Source of the DNA: Acinetobacter ursingii DSM 16037 = CIP 107286
GTDB lineage: Bacteria > Pseudomonadota > Gammaproteobacteria > Pseudomonadales > Moraxellaceae
Assembly (NCBI RefSeq): GCF_000368825.1
Contig: NZ_KB849719.1
Location: 1-64,000 of the forward strand
Reading direction: 5' to 3'
DNA length: 64,000 bases
Both the position numbers and the translations under genes were made by a program. Below are positions 26,538 through 34,831 of the stretch, one piece after another (position 1 is the stretch's first letter; each line of letters begins with the position of its first letter). The notes beneath the pieces are model-generated. The model was given only the letters and a program-made list of their open reading frames with translations. It had not been told where the DNA came from and ran no database searches.

Positions 26538-28673
26538 TTAGCGAATGATGTCACTCTTTTGTGCTTGGTCTCTCAATAATTGCGGAGGAGTGAAGCGTTC
26601 TCCATATTTTGCAGTGAGTTGTTCGGCACGTTGTAGTGACTTTTCAACTCCGTTTTGATTGAGGAATTGAATCGCGCCACCTGTCCACGGGGCAAAACCA
26701 ATGCCAAAAATTGAACCGACATTGGCATCAACAACAGATTCTAAGACGCCTTCTTCATAACAACGCAAAGTATCCAATGCTTGAACAAATAGGAAGCGAT
26801 CAATCATCTCCTGTTCCGAAACATCATTCTCTTTTGTCCAGCGGCTGAGTCCATCCCATAAATGTTTTTTTCCATTTTCAGGATATTCATAAAAACCTGC
26901 ACCTGCCGCTTTACCTTTACGATTGAGTTCATGAATCATGGTATGAACCACTTCATCCACAGGGGTTTTTGGCAGATATTTACTTTCTGCTTGTAATGCT
27001 TTGCGTGTTTCACTGGCAACATGTTCAGACAAGGTCAAAGAGACTTCATCTTGAATCGCCAATGGGCCAACGGGCATACCTGCTTTCAATGCCGCCATTT
27101 CAATTTTGGCTGGATGCACACCTTCAGCAAGTAAACGCATACCTTCCTGAACGAATGTACCAAATACACGACTGGTAAAGAAGCCGCGACTATCATTCAC
27201 TACGATTGGCGTCTTGGCAATTTGCTGCACAAAGTCGTAAGCTTTAGCCAGTGTTTCAGCAGAGGTCTGTTTACCTTTGATAATTTCAACCAACTGCATT
27301 TTATCCACTGGACTAAAGAAATGCAGTCCAATGAACTTTTGCGCATCTTTACTCGCCGTCGCCAAACCTGTGATTGGCAGCGTAGAAGTATTCGATGCAA
27401 AGATGCCACCTTCAGCCAAATATTGTTCAGCTTCTTGTGTCACTTTGGCTTTTAACTCTTGGTTCTCGAATACAGCCTCAATGATCAAATCACAGCCTTG
27501 CAGATCTGCTGCATTTGCCGTTGCAGTAATCAGTGCTAAAACCTGATCTCGTTTTTCTGCCGTCATACGCCCTTGAGAAACGCGTTTATCCAGTAGTTTT
27601 TGCGAATATGCTTTGCCTTTCTCCGCATTTTCAACGGAGACATCTTTCAAAACTACAGGAATGCCTTTGATTGCAGTTGAGTAGGCAATGCCTGCACCCA
27701 TCATGCCTGCACCTAAGACACCGACTTTGGTCGCTTGCCATTTGGCAACATCAGCAGGGCGGCTTGCACCAGATTTGATTGCATTTAAGCCATGCCAGAA
27801 GGTACCGATCATATTTTTAGAAATCTGACCGATTGTCAGTTGAGTAAAGTAACGTGATTCGATACGTAACGCAGTATCAACATCAACCTGTGCACCTTCT
27901 ACTGCTGCCGCCATGATCGCTTCAGGTGCAGGGTAACAGCCTTTGGTTTTATCACGTAACATCGCAGGGGCAATTGCAAGCACTTGTGCCACCGCAGGCG
28001 TTTTTGGATCACCGCCCGGAATCTTGTAGCCTTTGACATCAAAGGGCTGTTGTGACTTGGGATTAGCTTTGACCCAAGCAATTGCCTTATCTAACAGTTC
28101 TTGTTCATTCTCAGCGGTATCATGAACCAAACCCAGCGATTTTGCTTTATCAACACCAAACTGTTTACCTTCCATCAAGAATGGAAACGCATTTTGTAAG
28201 CCAAGAAAGCGAACCATACGTACAATACCACCACCACCTGGCAGCAAGCCTAAGGTCACTTCAGGCAAACCAAATTTGGTTTTCGGGTCATTAATAGCAA
28301 TACGATAATGACAACCTAAGGCAATTTCCCAACCGCCACCAAGCGCCGTTCCATTTAATGCTGCGACGACAGGCACACCTAGAGTTTCAATGCTGCGTAA
28401 GTCACCTTTGAGCTCTTCAATCATTTTGAAGAATTCAGTAGCATGTTCAGGTTGCACTTGAATAAGTTCATCCAAGTCACCGCCTGCAAAGAAGGTTTTT
28501 TTGGCAGAACGGAAAATAATACCTTTCAAATCTGTTTCAGCTTTGAGCTTTTCACTGACTTCATTGAGTGAATCACGGAATTCTGCATTCATGGTGTTGG
28601 CAGATTGACCCGATGAATCAAGGGTAAGAATTACAATATTGTCAGCGTTTTTTTCGTATTTAATCGCGCTCAT
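26538..28673 (-). CDS. Bifunctional enoyl-CoA hydratase / 3-hydroxyacyl-CoA dehydrogenase
   Basis: 711 aa, FadB/FadJ-type large subunit of the beta-oxidation complex. N-terminal crotonase domain with 'AALNGTALGGGWEIALG' (oxyanion region) and 'FGLPEVTLGLLPGGGG'; NAD-binding domain with 'VGVLGAGMMGAGIAY' (about 317-331) and 'FIGLHFFSPVDKM'; C-terminal dehydrogenase domain 'NDSRGFFTSRV' and 'IDEAxxx'-like helical repeats. Start taken at ATG 28673, which has AGGAG at ideal spacing, not the upstream frame. Lies 10 nt after the thiolase gene, forming a two-gene operon, order reversed compared with E. coli fadBA. Confidence 0.93.
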   Translation of the reverse strand: MSAIKYEKNADNIVILTLDSSGQSANTMNAEFRDSLNEVSEKLKAETDLKGIIFRSAKKTFFAGGDLDELIQVQPEHATEFFKMIEELKGDLRSIETLGVPVVAALNGTALGGGWEIALGCHYRIAINDPKTKFGLPEVTLGLLPGGGGIVRMVRFLGLQNAFPFLMEGKQFGVDKAKSLGLVHDTAENEQELLDKAIAWVKANPKSQQPFDVKGYKIPGGDPKTPAVAQVLAIAPAMLRDKTKGCYPAPEAIMAAAVEGAQVDVDTALRIESRYFTQLTIGQISKNMIGTFWHGLNAIKSGASRPADVAKWQATKVGVLGAGMMGAGIAYSTAIKGIPVVLKDVSVENAEKGKAYSQKLLDKRVSQGRMTAEKRDQVLALITATANAADLQGCDLIIEAVFENQELKAKVTQEAEQYLAEGGIFASNTSTLPITGLATASKDAQKFIGLHFFSPVDKMQLVEIIKGKQTSAETLAKAYDFVQQIAKTPIVVNDSRGFFTSRVFGTFVQEGMRLLAEGVHPAKIEMAALKAGMPVGPLAIQDEVSLTLSEHVASETRKALQAESKYLPKTPVDEVVHTMIHELNRKGKAAGAGFYEYPENGKKHLWDGLSRWTKENDVSEQEMIDRFLFVQALDTLRCYEEGVLESVVDANVGSIFGIGFAPWTGGAIQFLNQNGVEKSLQRAEQLTAKYGERFTPPQLLRDQAQKSDIIR

Positions 28674-28683
28674 GTTGTTCTCC

Positions 28684-29889
28684 TCACACCAACTCAATAA
28701 TGGTGGCAATGCCCATGCCACCGCCAACGCATAGTGTGGCTAAGCCACGTTTTTTCCCTTGACGCTCTAACTCGTCCAGCAAGGTTCCTAAAATCATTGC
28801 GCCTGTTGCACCCAAGGGATGCCCCATTGCAATTGCACCGCCATTGACGTTGACTTTTTCGGCTGGAACCTTGAGTTCATTGATAAAACGCATCACTACG
28901 GCAGCAAAGGCTTCATTCACTTCAAACAGATCAATATCATCAATGGTTAAGCCCGCTTTGGCTAAGGCTTTACGTGCTGCAGGGGCAGGGCCTGTCAGCA
29001 TAATGGTTGGGTCTGTACCGACCAATGCGGTTGCCAATACTTTGGCACGTGGTTTTAAGCCTTGTTCTTTAACGGCTTTTTCAGAAGCCAATAACACGAC
29101 CGCAGCCCCATCAACGATACCTGATGAGTTGCCTGCATGATGGACATGGTTGATTTTTTGTGCTTCTGGATACTTTTGTAGGGCAACGGCATCGAAGCCC
29201 ATTTGTCCCATCATTTCAAAGCTGGCATTTAATTTTGCCAAGCCTTCAACGGTGGTGTTTCCTCGAATGAATTCATCTTTTTCTAAGATCAATACGCCTG
29301 AATGATCTTTAACAGGCACGACAGATTTATCGAAATAACCTTTAGCCTGTGCCGCTGCCGCTTTTTGTTGTGAGCCGACGGCAAAAGCATCAACATCTTC
29401 ACGGCTATAACCATCTAAGGTTGCAATCAAGTCTGCGCCAACACCTTGTGGCACAAAAGAAGATTTTAAGTTGGTTTCAGGATCAAGTGCCCACGGGCCG
29501 CCATCAGAACCCATCGGGATACGTGACATGGATTCCACACCACCAGCAACCACCACATCTTCCCAACCCGAGCGGACTTTTTGTGCTGCCAAATTGACTG
29601 CTTCCAAACCAGATGCACAGAAACGGTTGATTTGCACACCAGCAACATCATCATTCCAGCCAGCTGCAATGGCAGCAGTTTTAGCAATATCACCGCCTTG
29701 GTCTGCAATCGGGGTAACACAACCTAAAACGATATCATCAACTTTTGAGGTATCAAATTGATGACGCTGTTGTAGCTCATGAAGCAAGGTCGTGACCAAA
29801 GTAATGGGTTTGACTTCGTAGAGTGAGCCATCTTTTTTTCCTTTCCCGCGTGGCGTGCGGATGGCATCGATGATATAAGCCTCGCTCAT
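28684..29889 (-). CDS. Acetyl-CoA C-acyltransferase (thiolase)
   Basis: About 401 aa. Cleaves 3-ketoacyl-CoA with CoA, the last step of beta-oxidation. Thiolase signatures: acyl-enzyme Cys in '[12 protein letters not shown]', '[11 protein letters not shown]', His in '[15 protein letters not shown]' and second Cys in 'LCVGGGMG' near the end. Two adjacent ATGs (29892, 29889) follow GGAAG; the second gives the better spacing. Translationally close to the hydratase/dehydrogenase gene, so the pair probably forms one multienzyme complex. Confidence 0.92.
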   Translation of the reverse strand: MSEAYIIDAIRTPRGKGKKDGSLYEVKPITLVTTLLHELQQRHQFDTSKVDDIVLGCVTPIADQGGDIAKTAAIAAGWNDDVAGVQINRFCASGLEAVNLAAQKVRSGWEDVVVAGGVESMSRIPMGSDGGPWALDPETNLKSSFVPQGVGADLIATLDGYSREDVDAFAVGSQQKAAAAQAKGYFDKSVVPVKDHSGVLILEKDEFIRGNTTVEGLAKLNASFEMMGQMGFDAVALQKYPEAQKINHVHHAGNSSGIVDGAAVVLLASEKAVKEQGLKPRAKVLATALVGTDPTIMLTGPAPAARKALAKAGLTIDDIDLFEVNEAFAAVVMRFINELKVPAEKVNVNGGAIAMGHPLGATGAMILGTLLDELERQGKKRGLATLCVGGGMGIATIIELV

Positions 29890-30074
29890 CATTCTTCCTT
29901 TTATAACCTTAAATATTTTTATGCTTTTGAGTGTAATGGATTTTAGACCCAACACAATGACGATAAGGTCATCTGGTGGATGATGATTTTTGCCAATGCT
30001 TTGTCTGATATAGAAACTTGATCAAGCATCGCTTGATGAGTAAACTATGCAGCCATAAAAAACAATCTATTTAT

Positions 30075-30614
30075 ATGAAATTTATTAATATTATTGGCAC
30101 AACAGGTTCAGGGAAAAGCACACTCGCCAAACAACTTTCTAAGCAATTAAATCTTGTTTATATCGAATTGGATGATTTACTTTGGTTGGATGACTGGCAG
30201 GAATCTTCAAATGAGGCTTTGTTTTTAAAGCTGAAAATAGCAACCGAGAATGCTGATACAGGATGGGTATTAGATGGCCTTTATACACGCACCATTCCAA
30301 TGATTATGCAACAAGCAGATATGGTAATTTGGCTGGATTATCCATTTGGGGTGAATCTGTATCGTCTTACTCGACGAACATTAAAAGGTTTAGTGAATCA
30401 AAAACCATTGTGGAAACATTCAAATAATCGGGAAAATTTAAAATTGATTCTGTCTAAACAATCAATTTTTGTTTGGTTAATCAAATCCTATCCTAAAAAT
30501 CGAAAAAAATATTTAAACTTAATGAAAAACCCTGATTATCAACATATCCAATTTATTCGACTCACTTCGCCTCAGCAGACAAAAGAATTCTTAAATCGGC
30601 TAGGGGTAATGTAA
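30075..30614 (+). CDS. Adenylate kinase-like P-loop NTPase
   Basis: 179 aa from ATG 30075; the frame is open further upstream but homologous sequence starts at the P-loop strand. 'IIGTTGSGKSTLAKQL' (about 6-21) is Walker A; 'ELDDLLWLDDW' and 'WVLDGLYTRTIPMIMQQADMVIWLDYPF' fit the topology-modulation (FlaR-like) / AAA_17 kinase group. Substrate unknown. Overlaps the NUDIX gene by one base (TAATG), so they are coupled. Confidence 0.8.
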   Translation: MKFINIIGTTGSGKSTLAKQLSKQLNLVYIELDDLLWLDDWQESSNEALFLKLKIATENADTGWVLDGLYTRTIPMIMQQADMVIWLDYPFGVNLYRLTRRTLKGLVNQKPLWKHSNNRENLKLILSKQSIFVWLIKSYPKNRKKYLNLMKNPDYQHIQFIRLTSPQQTKEFLNRLGVM

Positions 30615-31060
30615 TGACTAGTATTAAAGCAAAAGCCCTGTGTATTTTCCGATATGAGAATAAATCTTTGCTTTCTTTTGGGTATGATCCCAGCAAAAAT
30701 GAGCATTATCTAAGACCGATAGGCGGTGGTATTGAATTTGGAGAAACCTCCTTACAAGCAATAGAAAGAGAAGTGCTTGAAGAAATTAATCAACAAATTA
30801 CCCATTCAAAACTTATAGGCGTATTGGAAAATTTATTTAGTTTTGATGGTCAGCAAGGGCACGAAGTTGTTTTTGTGTATGAAGCAGAATTTGTTGATCC
30901 CACATTATATAGCCAGACTAAAATAAACGGCTATGAATCCGATGGTTCAACTTATATTGCGCAATGGATGACGTTACAGCAGCTTGTTTCAGAACAATAT
31001 CCTGTCTATCCAAAAGGAATAGAGCAGTGGCTTTTCGCTAATAGACAGCCTAATCTTTAG
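30614..31060 (+). CDS. NUDIX hydrolase
   Basis: 148 aa. The NUDIX box is 'GGGIEFGETSLQAIEREVLEEI' split here as GGGIEFGETS / LQAIEREVLEEI (about 36-57), with G-x5-E-x7-REVxEE-type spacing intact, so a Mg-dependent pyrophosphohydrolase of a nucleoside diphosphate derivative is likely. Begins at the last base of the upstream stop codon. The kinase-like/NUDIX pairing suggests nucleotide metabolism or salvage; substrate unknown. Confidence 0.88.
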   Translation: MTSIKAKALCIFRYENKSLLSFGYDPSKNEHYLRPIGGGIEFGETSLQAIEREVLEEINQQITHSKLIGVLENLFSFDGQQGHEVVFVYEAEFVDPTLYSQTKINGYESDGSTYIAQWMTLQQLVSEQYPVYPKGIEQWLFANRQPNL

Positions 31061-31091
31061 ACTGTCTATCTACAAACTACAAAGCTAAACC

Positions 31092-32102
31092 TTAATGATA
31101 ACCGTGTAATTGACGATATAAACCTGGCGTAACCCCAGTCCATTTTTTAAAGGCACGGTGGAAGGTGCTGGTTTCACTAAATCCAACCTGTTGCGCAACA
31201 TCTTCAAGGGTCAAATCTGGATTTAGCAACAAGTGAATGGCGGCATCTCGACGCAAAGCATCTTTGACACCTTGATAACTTTTACCTTCCGCAGCCAGAC
31301 GGCGGCGCAGTGTTTGCGGAGAAAGATAAAGCATAGATGCCACATCATTGAGCGTTGGCATTTCTTCACCAATCTGACTTTTAAGGACATCACGGATGCG
31401 TGAAGTCAGAGAATTGGTATTTTTAAATTTGACCAAAAGCTGTGCAGGTGCAGCTTTTAAAAATTCTTCTAGTGTTTTCTCATTTTGGCGAATCGGTAAA
31501 TCCAGATAATCTGCCGCAAACGTAATTTCGGTGCGTGGCATGTCAAATTGCATCACAGGGGCAAAAAATAATGCATCGTATTCATCAGCATGTGCAGGAC
31601 GAGGATAACCAAAATGAACCCGTTCAAGTGGCAAACGACGTTCAATCAACCACGAAGCCAAACCATGCCAGATCATCAGCATACTTTCGGTAATAAAATG
31701 ATCAGGATCCAGACTTTTAGGAATCATCGGTACCAGACGCGCTTCATGTTTATCGCGCTCTAAAGTGACCGACCACTCGTCACCAAAAAGTTTATAAAAT
31801 TGAGAAGATAAATCGAGCGCTTCACCTAATGTCTTTGCATGAATAATCAACTGACACATAATGGCAAAAGTGCCTAAACGGCGGGGTTGAACATCAAAGC
31901 CAACATGCTCATCCTGAGTGACCATCCAGAGCATTTTGATAAAACGAGTGTACTGTTCTGGCGAAATACGCGCTTTGGGTTGACGTAATAATTCTGCTTC
32001 AATCCCAACATGCGAAAGCAGGGTTTCGACATCCATGCCTAGGCGTTTAACACCAGTCAAAGCCGCATTCACGAAATGGATACTAATGGTATCGCGACTC
32101 AT
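31092..32102 (-). CDS. AraC-family transcriptional regulator
   Basis: 336 aa from ATG 32102. N-terminal ligand-binding domain of the OruR/ArgR-like 'arabinose-binding' type ('SRDTISIHFVNAALTGVKRLG', 'RLGTFAIMCQLIIHAKTLGEAL') and a C-terminal double helix-turn-helix (about 255-330: 'TLNDVASMLYLSPQTLRRRLAAEG', 'TLEDVAQQVGFSETSTFHRAFKKWTGVTPG', quoted in pieces of family consensus). Divergent from the CoA-transferase gene with 211 nt between, the classic position for a local activator. Confidence 0.92.
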   Translation of the reverse strand: MSRDTISIHFVNAALTGVKRLGMDVETLLSHVGIEAELLRQPKARISPEQYTRFIKMLWMVTQDEHVGFDVQPRRLGTFAIMCQLIIHAKTLGEALDLSSQFYKLFGDEWSVTLERDKHEARLVPMIPKSLDPDHFITESMLMIWHGLASWLIERRLPLERVHFGYPRPAHADEYDALFFAPVMQFDMPRTEITFAADYLDLPIRQNEKTLEEFLKAAPAQLLVKFKNTNSLTSRIRDVLKSQIGEEMPTLNDVASMLYLSPQTLRRRLAAEGKSYQGVKDALRRDAAIHLLLNPDLTLEDVAQQVGFSETSTFHRAFKKWTGVTPGLYRQLHGYH

Positions 32103-32313
32103 GTTAAATCCTTCAGTCTCTTTTATGTTCACTTTTGATTGACCTAAATGACTCTAAAAAATGTTCAATTGGCGATTTACAACAACAGCAAATCACTTTT
32201 TACATGTTAAATTGCCGAAATGATCAAGGTAAATGGCTGAACATGACATTGTTTTGATTCTTTTATATCCCTAAGATGACTAAAAAGACAATAGTTTTAG
32301 GATGAAAATAACC

Positions 32314-33432
32314 ATGACAACGGCATTAAACGGACTGAAAATACTGGATTTTTCAACATTGTTACCGGGGCCTTTTGCCACGATGTATCTGGCGGATATG
32401 GGGGCAGAAGTGATTCATATTGAGTCACCAAGTCGGCCTGATCTGGTTCGAATTATGCCGCCTTATGCCAATGGTCAAGCCACATCGCATAGCTATCTCA
32501 ACCGTAACAAACAATCGATTGCACTCGATTTAAAAGATCCTGCCAGTATTGATTTGATTAAATCGAAAATTTCAGAATTTGATATTGTAGTTGAACAATT
32601 TCGTCCTGATGTCATGCAACGACTTGGGCTGGACTACGCCACATTGTCGGCGATCAACCCTCGCCTGATTTATTGTTCCATCACGGGGTATGGGCAAACA
32701 GGTAGTTATAAAGATCGGGCAGGGCATGACATTAATTATTTAGCCTTGTCTGGCATTATGGGACATAGTGGGCGGGTACAGAGCGGGCCACCGCCTTTGG
32801 GCATTCAGATTGCCGATGTGGCAGGCGGTTCGTTACATGCGGTGATTGGTATTTTGGCGGCTGTGGTGGAGCGGAGTCAAAGTGGACAAGGGCAATATAT
32901 TGATATTTCCATGGCCGATTGTGTGGCGGGTCTTAATAGTATGGCAGCTTCGGCAAGTCTGGCAGCAGATGTTGTGCAGCAACCTGAGCAGGCGATATTA
33001 AATGGCGGTAGTTTTTATGACTATTATCTAACCAAAGATGGGCGCTATATCTCAGTAGGTAGTCTTGAGCCACAATTTATGACAGGACTTGCAGCGGCAC
33101 TGGATTTACCCATTTTATTAGAAAAAGGGGCATCATTTCATCCAGAAGATCGACAATTGGTTAAACAGGCATTGGCAGATCAATTTAAAACTCAGGATTA
33201 TGCGCATTGGCATCATGTATTTGCTGGGCTAGATGTCTGTGTTGAACCTGTTTTAAGTTTAGAAGAAGCATTGCATACCCCTCTTGCTGTTGAGCGAGGT
33301 TGGGTGGTCGATGTGCCGTTATCTGAACAAACTGATCAAACCGAACCTCAGTTGGCTTGCCCGATTAAATTTTCAAGATCACAACCACGCTATGATTTTA
33401 TTGGGCAGGGCTTAGGGGATGGGAAATGGTGA
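32314..33432 (+). CDS. Class III CoA-transferase (CaiB/BaiF family)
   Basis: About 372 aa (376 if ATG 32302 is used; 32314 has AGGA at an acceptable distance while 32302 has none). 'LKILDFSTLLPGPFATMYLADMGAEVIHIE' opens the fold, followed by 'NRNKQSIALDLKDP', 'QFRPDVMQRLGL', 'CSITGYGQTG' and catalytic Asp region 'RAGHDINYLALSG'. Closest by eye to alpha-methylacyl-CoA racemase-like members, which move branched acyl groups into oxidation. The divergent AraC regulator and nearby beta-oxidation genes suggest use of unusual fatty or bile-type acids, but this is inference. Confidence 0.88.
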   Translation: MTTALNGLKILDFSTLLPGPFATMYLADMGAEVIHIESPSRPDLVRIMPPYANGQATSHSYLNRNKQSIALDLKDPASIDLIKSKISEFDIVVEQFRPDVMQRLGLDYATLSAINPRLIYCSITGYGQTGSYKDRAGHDINYLALSGIMGHSGRVQSGPPPLGIQIADVAGGSLHAVIGILAAVVERSQSGQGQYIDISMADCVAGLNSMAASASLAADVVQQPEQAILNGGSFYDYYLTKDGRYISVGSLEPQFMTGLAAALDLPILLEKGASFHPEDRQLVKQALADQFKTQDYAHWHHVFAGLDVCVEPVLSLEEALHTPLAVERGWVVDVPLSEQTDQTEPQLACPIKFSRSQPRYDFIGQGLGDGKW

Positions 33433-33555
33433 CAAATTAAACGAATAGCTGCAATAAAAGTGATTTTAATCAAACAATTAACATTTTGAATAAATTGTTA
33501 TGCTTTGAATTGTCGTAATCTTTATCGCATAAATATATAAAAAGGTTACGTAAAC

Positions 33556-34794
33556 ATGACAATTAATTCATCTTTAGTTGTTTCTTGTTTATCTGTCTTA
33601 ACATTAAGTATTTTCCAAACCTCGCATGCTGCATCCGCATTTGATTCATCAAGTCCGTGGATGTTTGGTGATTGGAATGGAAAACGTACTGAGTTACAGC
33701 AACAAGGATATGACTTTAGTTTTGGTTATACGGGCGAATTGGCAAATGTTCTGGATTCAAAAAAAACTTCGAATCATGGTACAGAATATGCAGATCAATT
33801 CTCATTGGGTGCGCATCTTGATCTCAGCAAAATCGCAGGTTGGGAGGATACTGAAGCACAAATCACCATAACTGAACGTAATGGACATTCACTGTCTCAA
33901 ACTTCACCTGCGCTAGATGGACATTTAAGTTCAACACAGGAAATCTGGGGACGTGGACAAACTTGGCGTTTAACCGACCTCTGGATTAAAAAGAAATTTT
34001 TCGATCAGGCGCTGGATATTAAAGTCGGTCGTTTTGGTGAGGGCGAAGACTTTAATAGTTTCGACTGCGATTTTCAAAACCTTGCTTTATGTGGTTCGCA
34101 AGTGGGTAACTGGGTCGGCGATCAATGGTATAACTGGCCAGTAAGTCAGTGGGCATTACGCGTTAAATACAATTGGCAGCCCGATTTATATACTCAAATT
34201 GGGGTATATGAATACAACCCAGAAAATTTGGAGCGCGGTAAAGGTTTTAACCTGAGTACCGACGGTTCACATGGCGCGATTATTCCTGCTGAGGTGGTTT
34301 GGTCACCTAAATTGGGTACACAAGCACTCAATGGCGAATACCGTCTGGGCTATTATTACAGTACTGCGGATGCCGCAGAAATTAATCATCCACAACAAAC
34401 GTCACATAAACAGGGTGGCTGGTTGGTTGCCAAACAACAGCTTACTCGAGTGAATGATCAATCAGATCGCGGTCTGAGTGGATTTATTAACCTCACGCTG
34501 CATGATTCGGATACCAATACGGTTAAAAATATGCAAAATATCGGCCTCGTTTATAAAGGGCCATTTGAGCAACGTCCACAAGATGATGTCGCGATTGGTT
34601 TTGCGCGTATTGAGGTGAACGGTGATTTAGATACCGATCAGGATGAAGAATATAATACTGAGCTTTATTACGGTATTCATGCCAATAATTGGTTAACCAT
34701 TCGTCCAAATATTCAATACGTACGTCATGTAGGTGCCTATAAAAATGGCGATAACACATGGGTTGGCGGCATTAAATTGCAAACAGCGTTTTAA
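33556..34794 (+). CDS. oprB: Carbohydrate-selective porin OprB family
   Basis: 412 aa with signal peptide ending 'SIFQTSHA' (about residue 26). Mature protein: 'SPWMFGDWNGKRTELQQQGYDFSFGYTGELANVL' start (typical OprB), 16-stranded barrel-like alternation, and terminal 'GGIKLQTAF' ending in Phe, the outer-membrane assembly signal. OprB porins pass glucose and other sugars. It lies 37 nt upstream of gcd, so the pair delivers glucose and oxidises it in the periplasm. Confidence 0.93.
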   Translation: MTINSSLVVSCLSVLTLSIFQTSHAASAFDSSSPWMFGDWNGKRTELQQQGYDFSFGYTGELANVLDSKKTSNHGTEYADQFSLGAHLDLSKIAGWEDTEAQITITERNGHSLSQTSPALDGHLSSTQEIWGRGQTWRLTDLWIKKKFFDQALDIKVGRFGEGEDFNSFDCDFQNLALCGSQVGNWVGDQWYNWPVSQWALRVKYNWQPDLYTQIGVYEYNPENLERGKGFNLSTDGSHGAIIPAEVVWSPKLGTQALNGEYRLGYYYSTADAAEINHPQQTSHKQGGWLVAKQQLTRVNDQSDRGLSGFINLTLHDSDTNTVKNMQNIGLVYKGPFEQRPQDDVAIGFARIEVNGDLDTDQDEEYNTELYYGIHANNWLTIRPNIQYVRHVGAYKNGDNTWVGGIKLQTAF

Positions 34795-34831
34795 TTTCTA
34801 TATAAAAAACACAAATGAATAGGGTGGTATT

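Noticed and set aside
28674..28727. 18-residue N-terminal extension of the hydratase/dehydrogenase
   Set aside because: It overlaps the thiolase end and lacks a ribosome site, while ATG 28673 has AGGAG at good spacing.
28684..28727. Overlap of thiolase and hydratase frames as a programmed frameshift fusion
   Set aside because: Both genes have their own start and stop and the overlap vanishes with the correct start; no slippery site seen.
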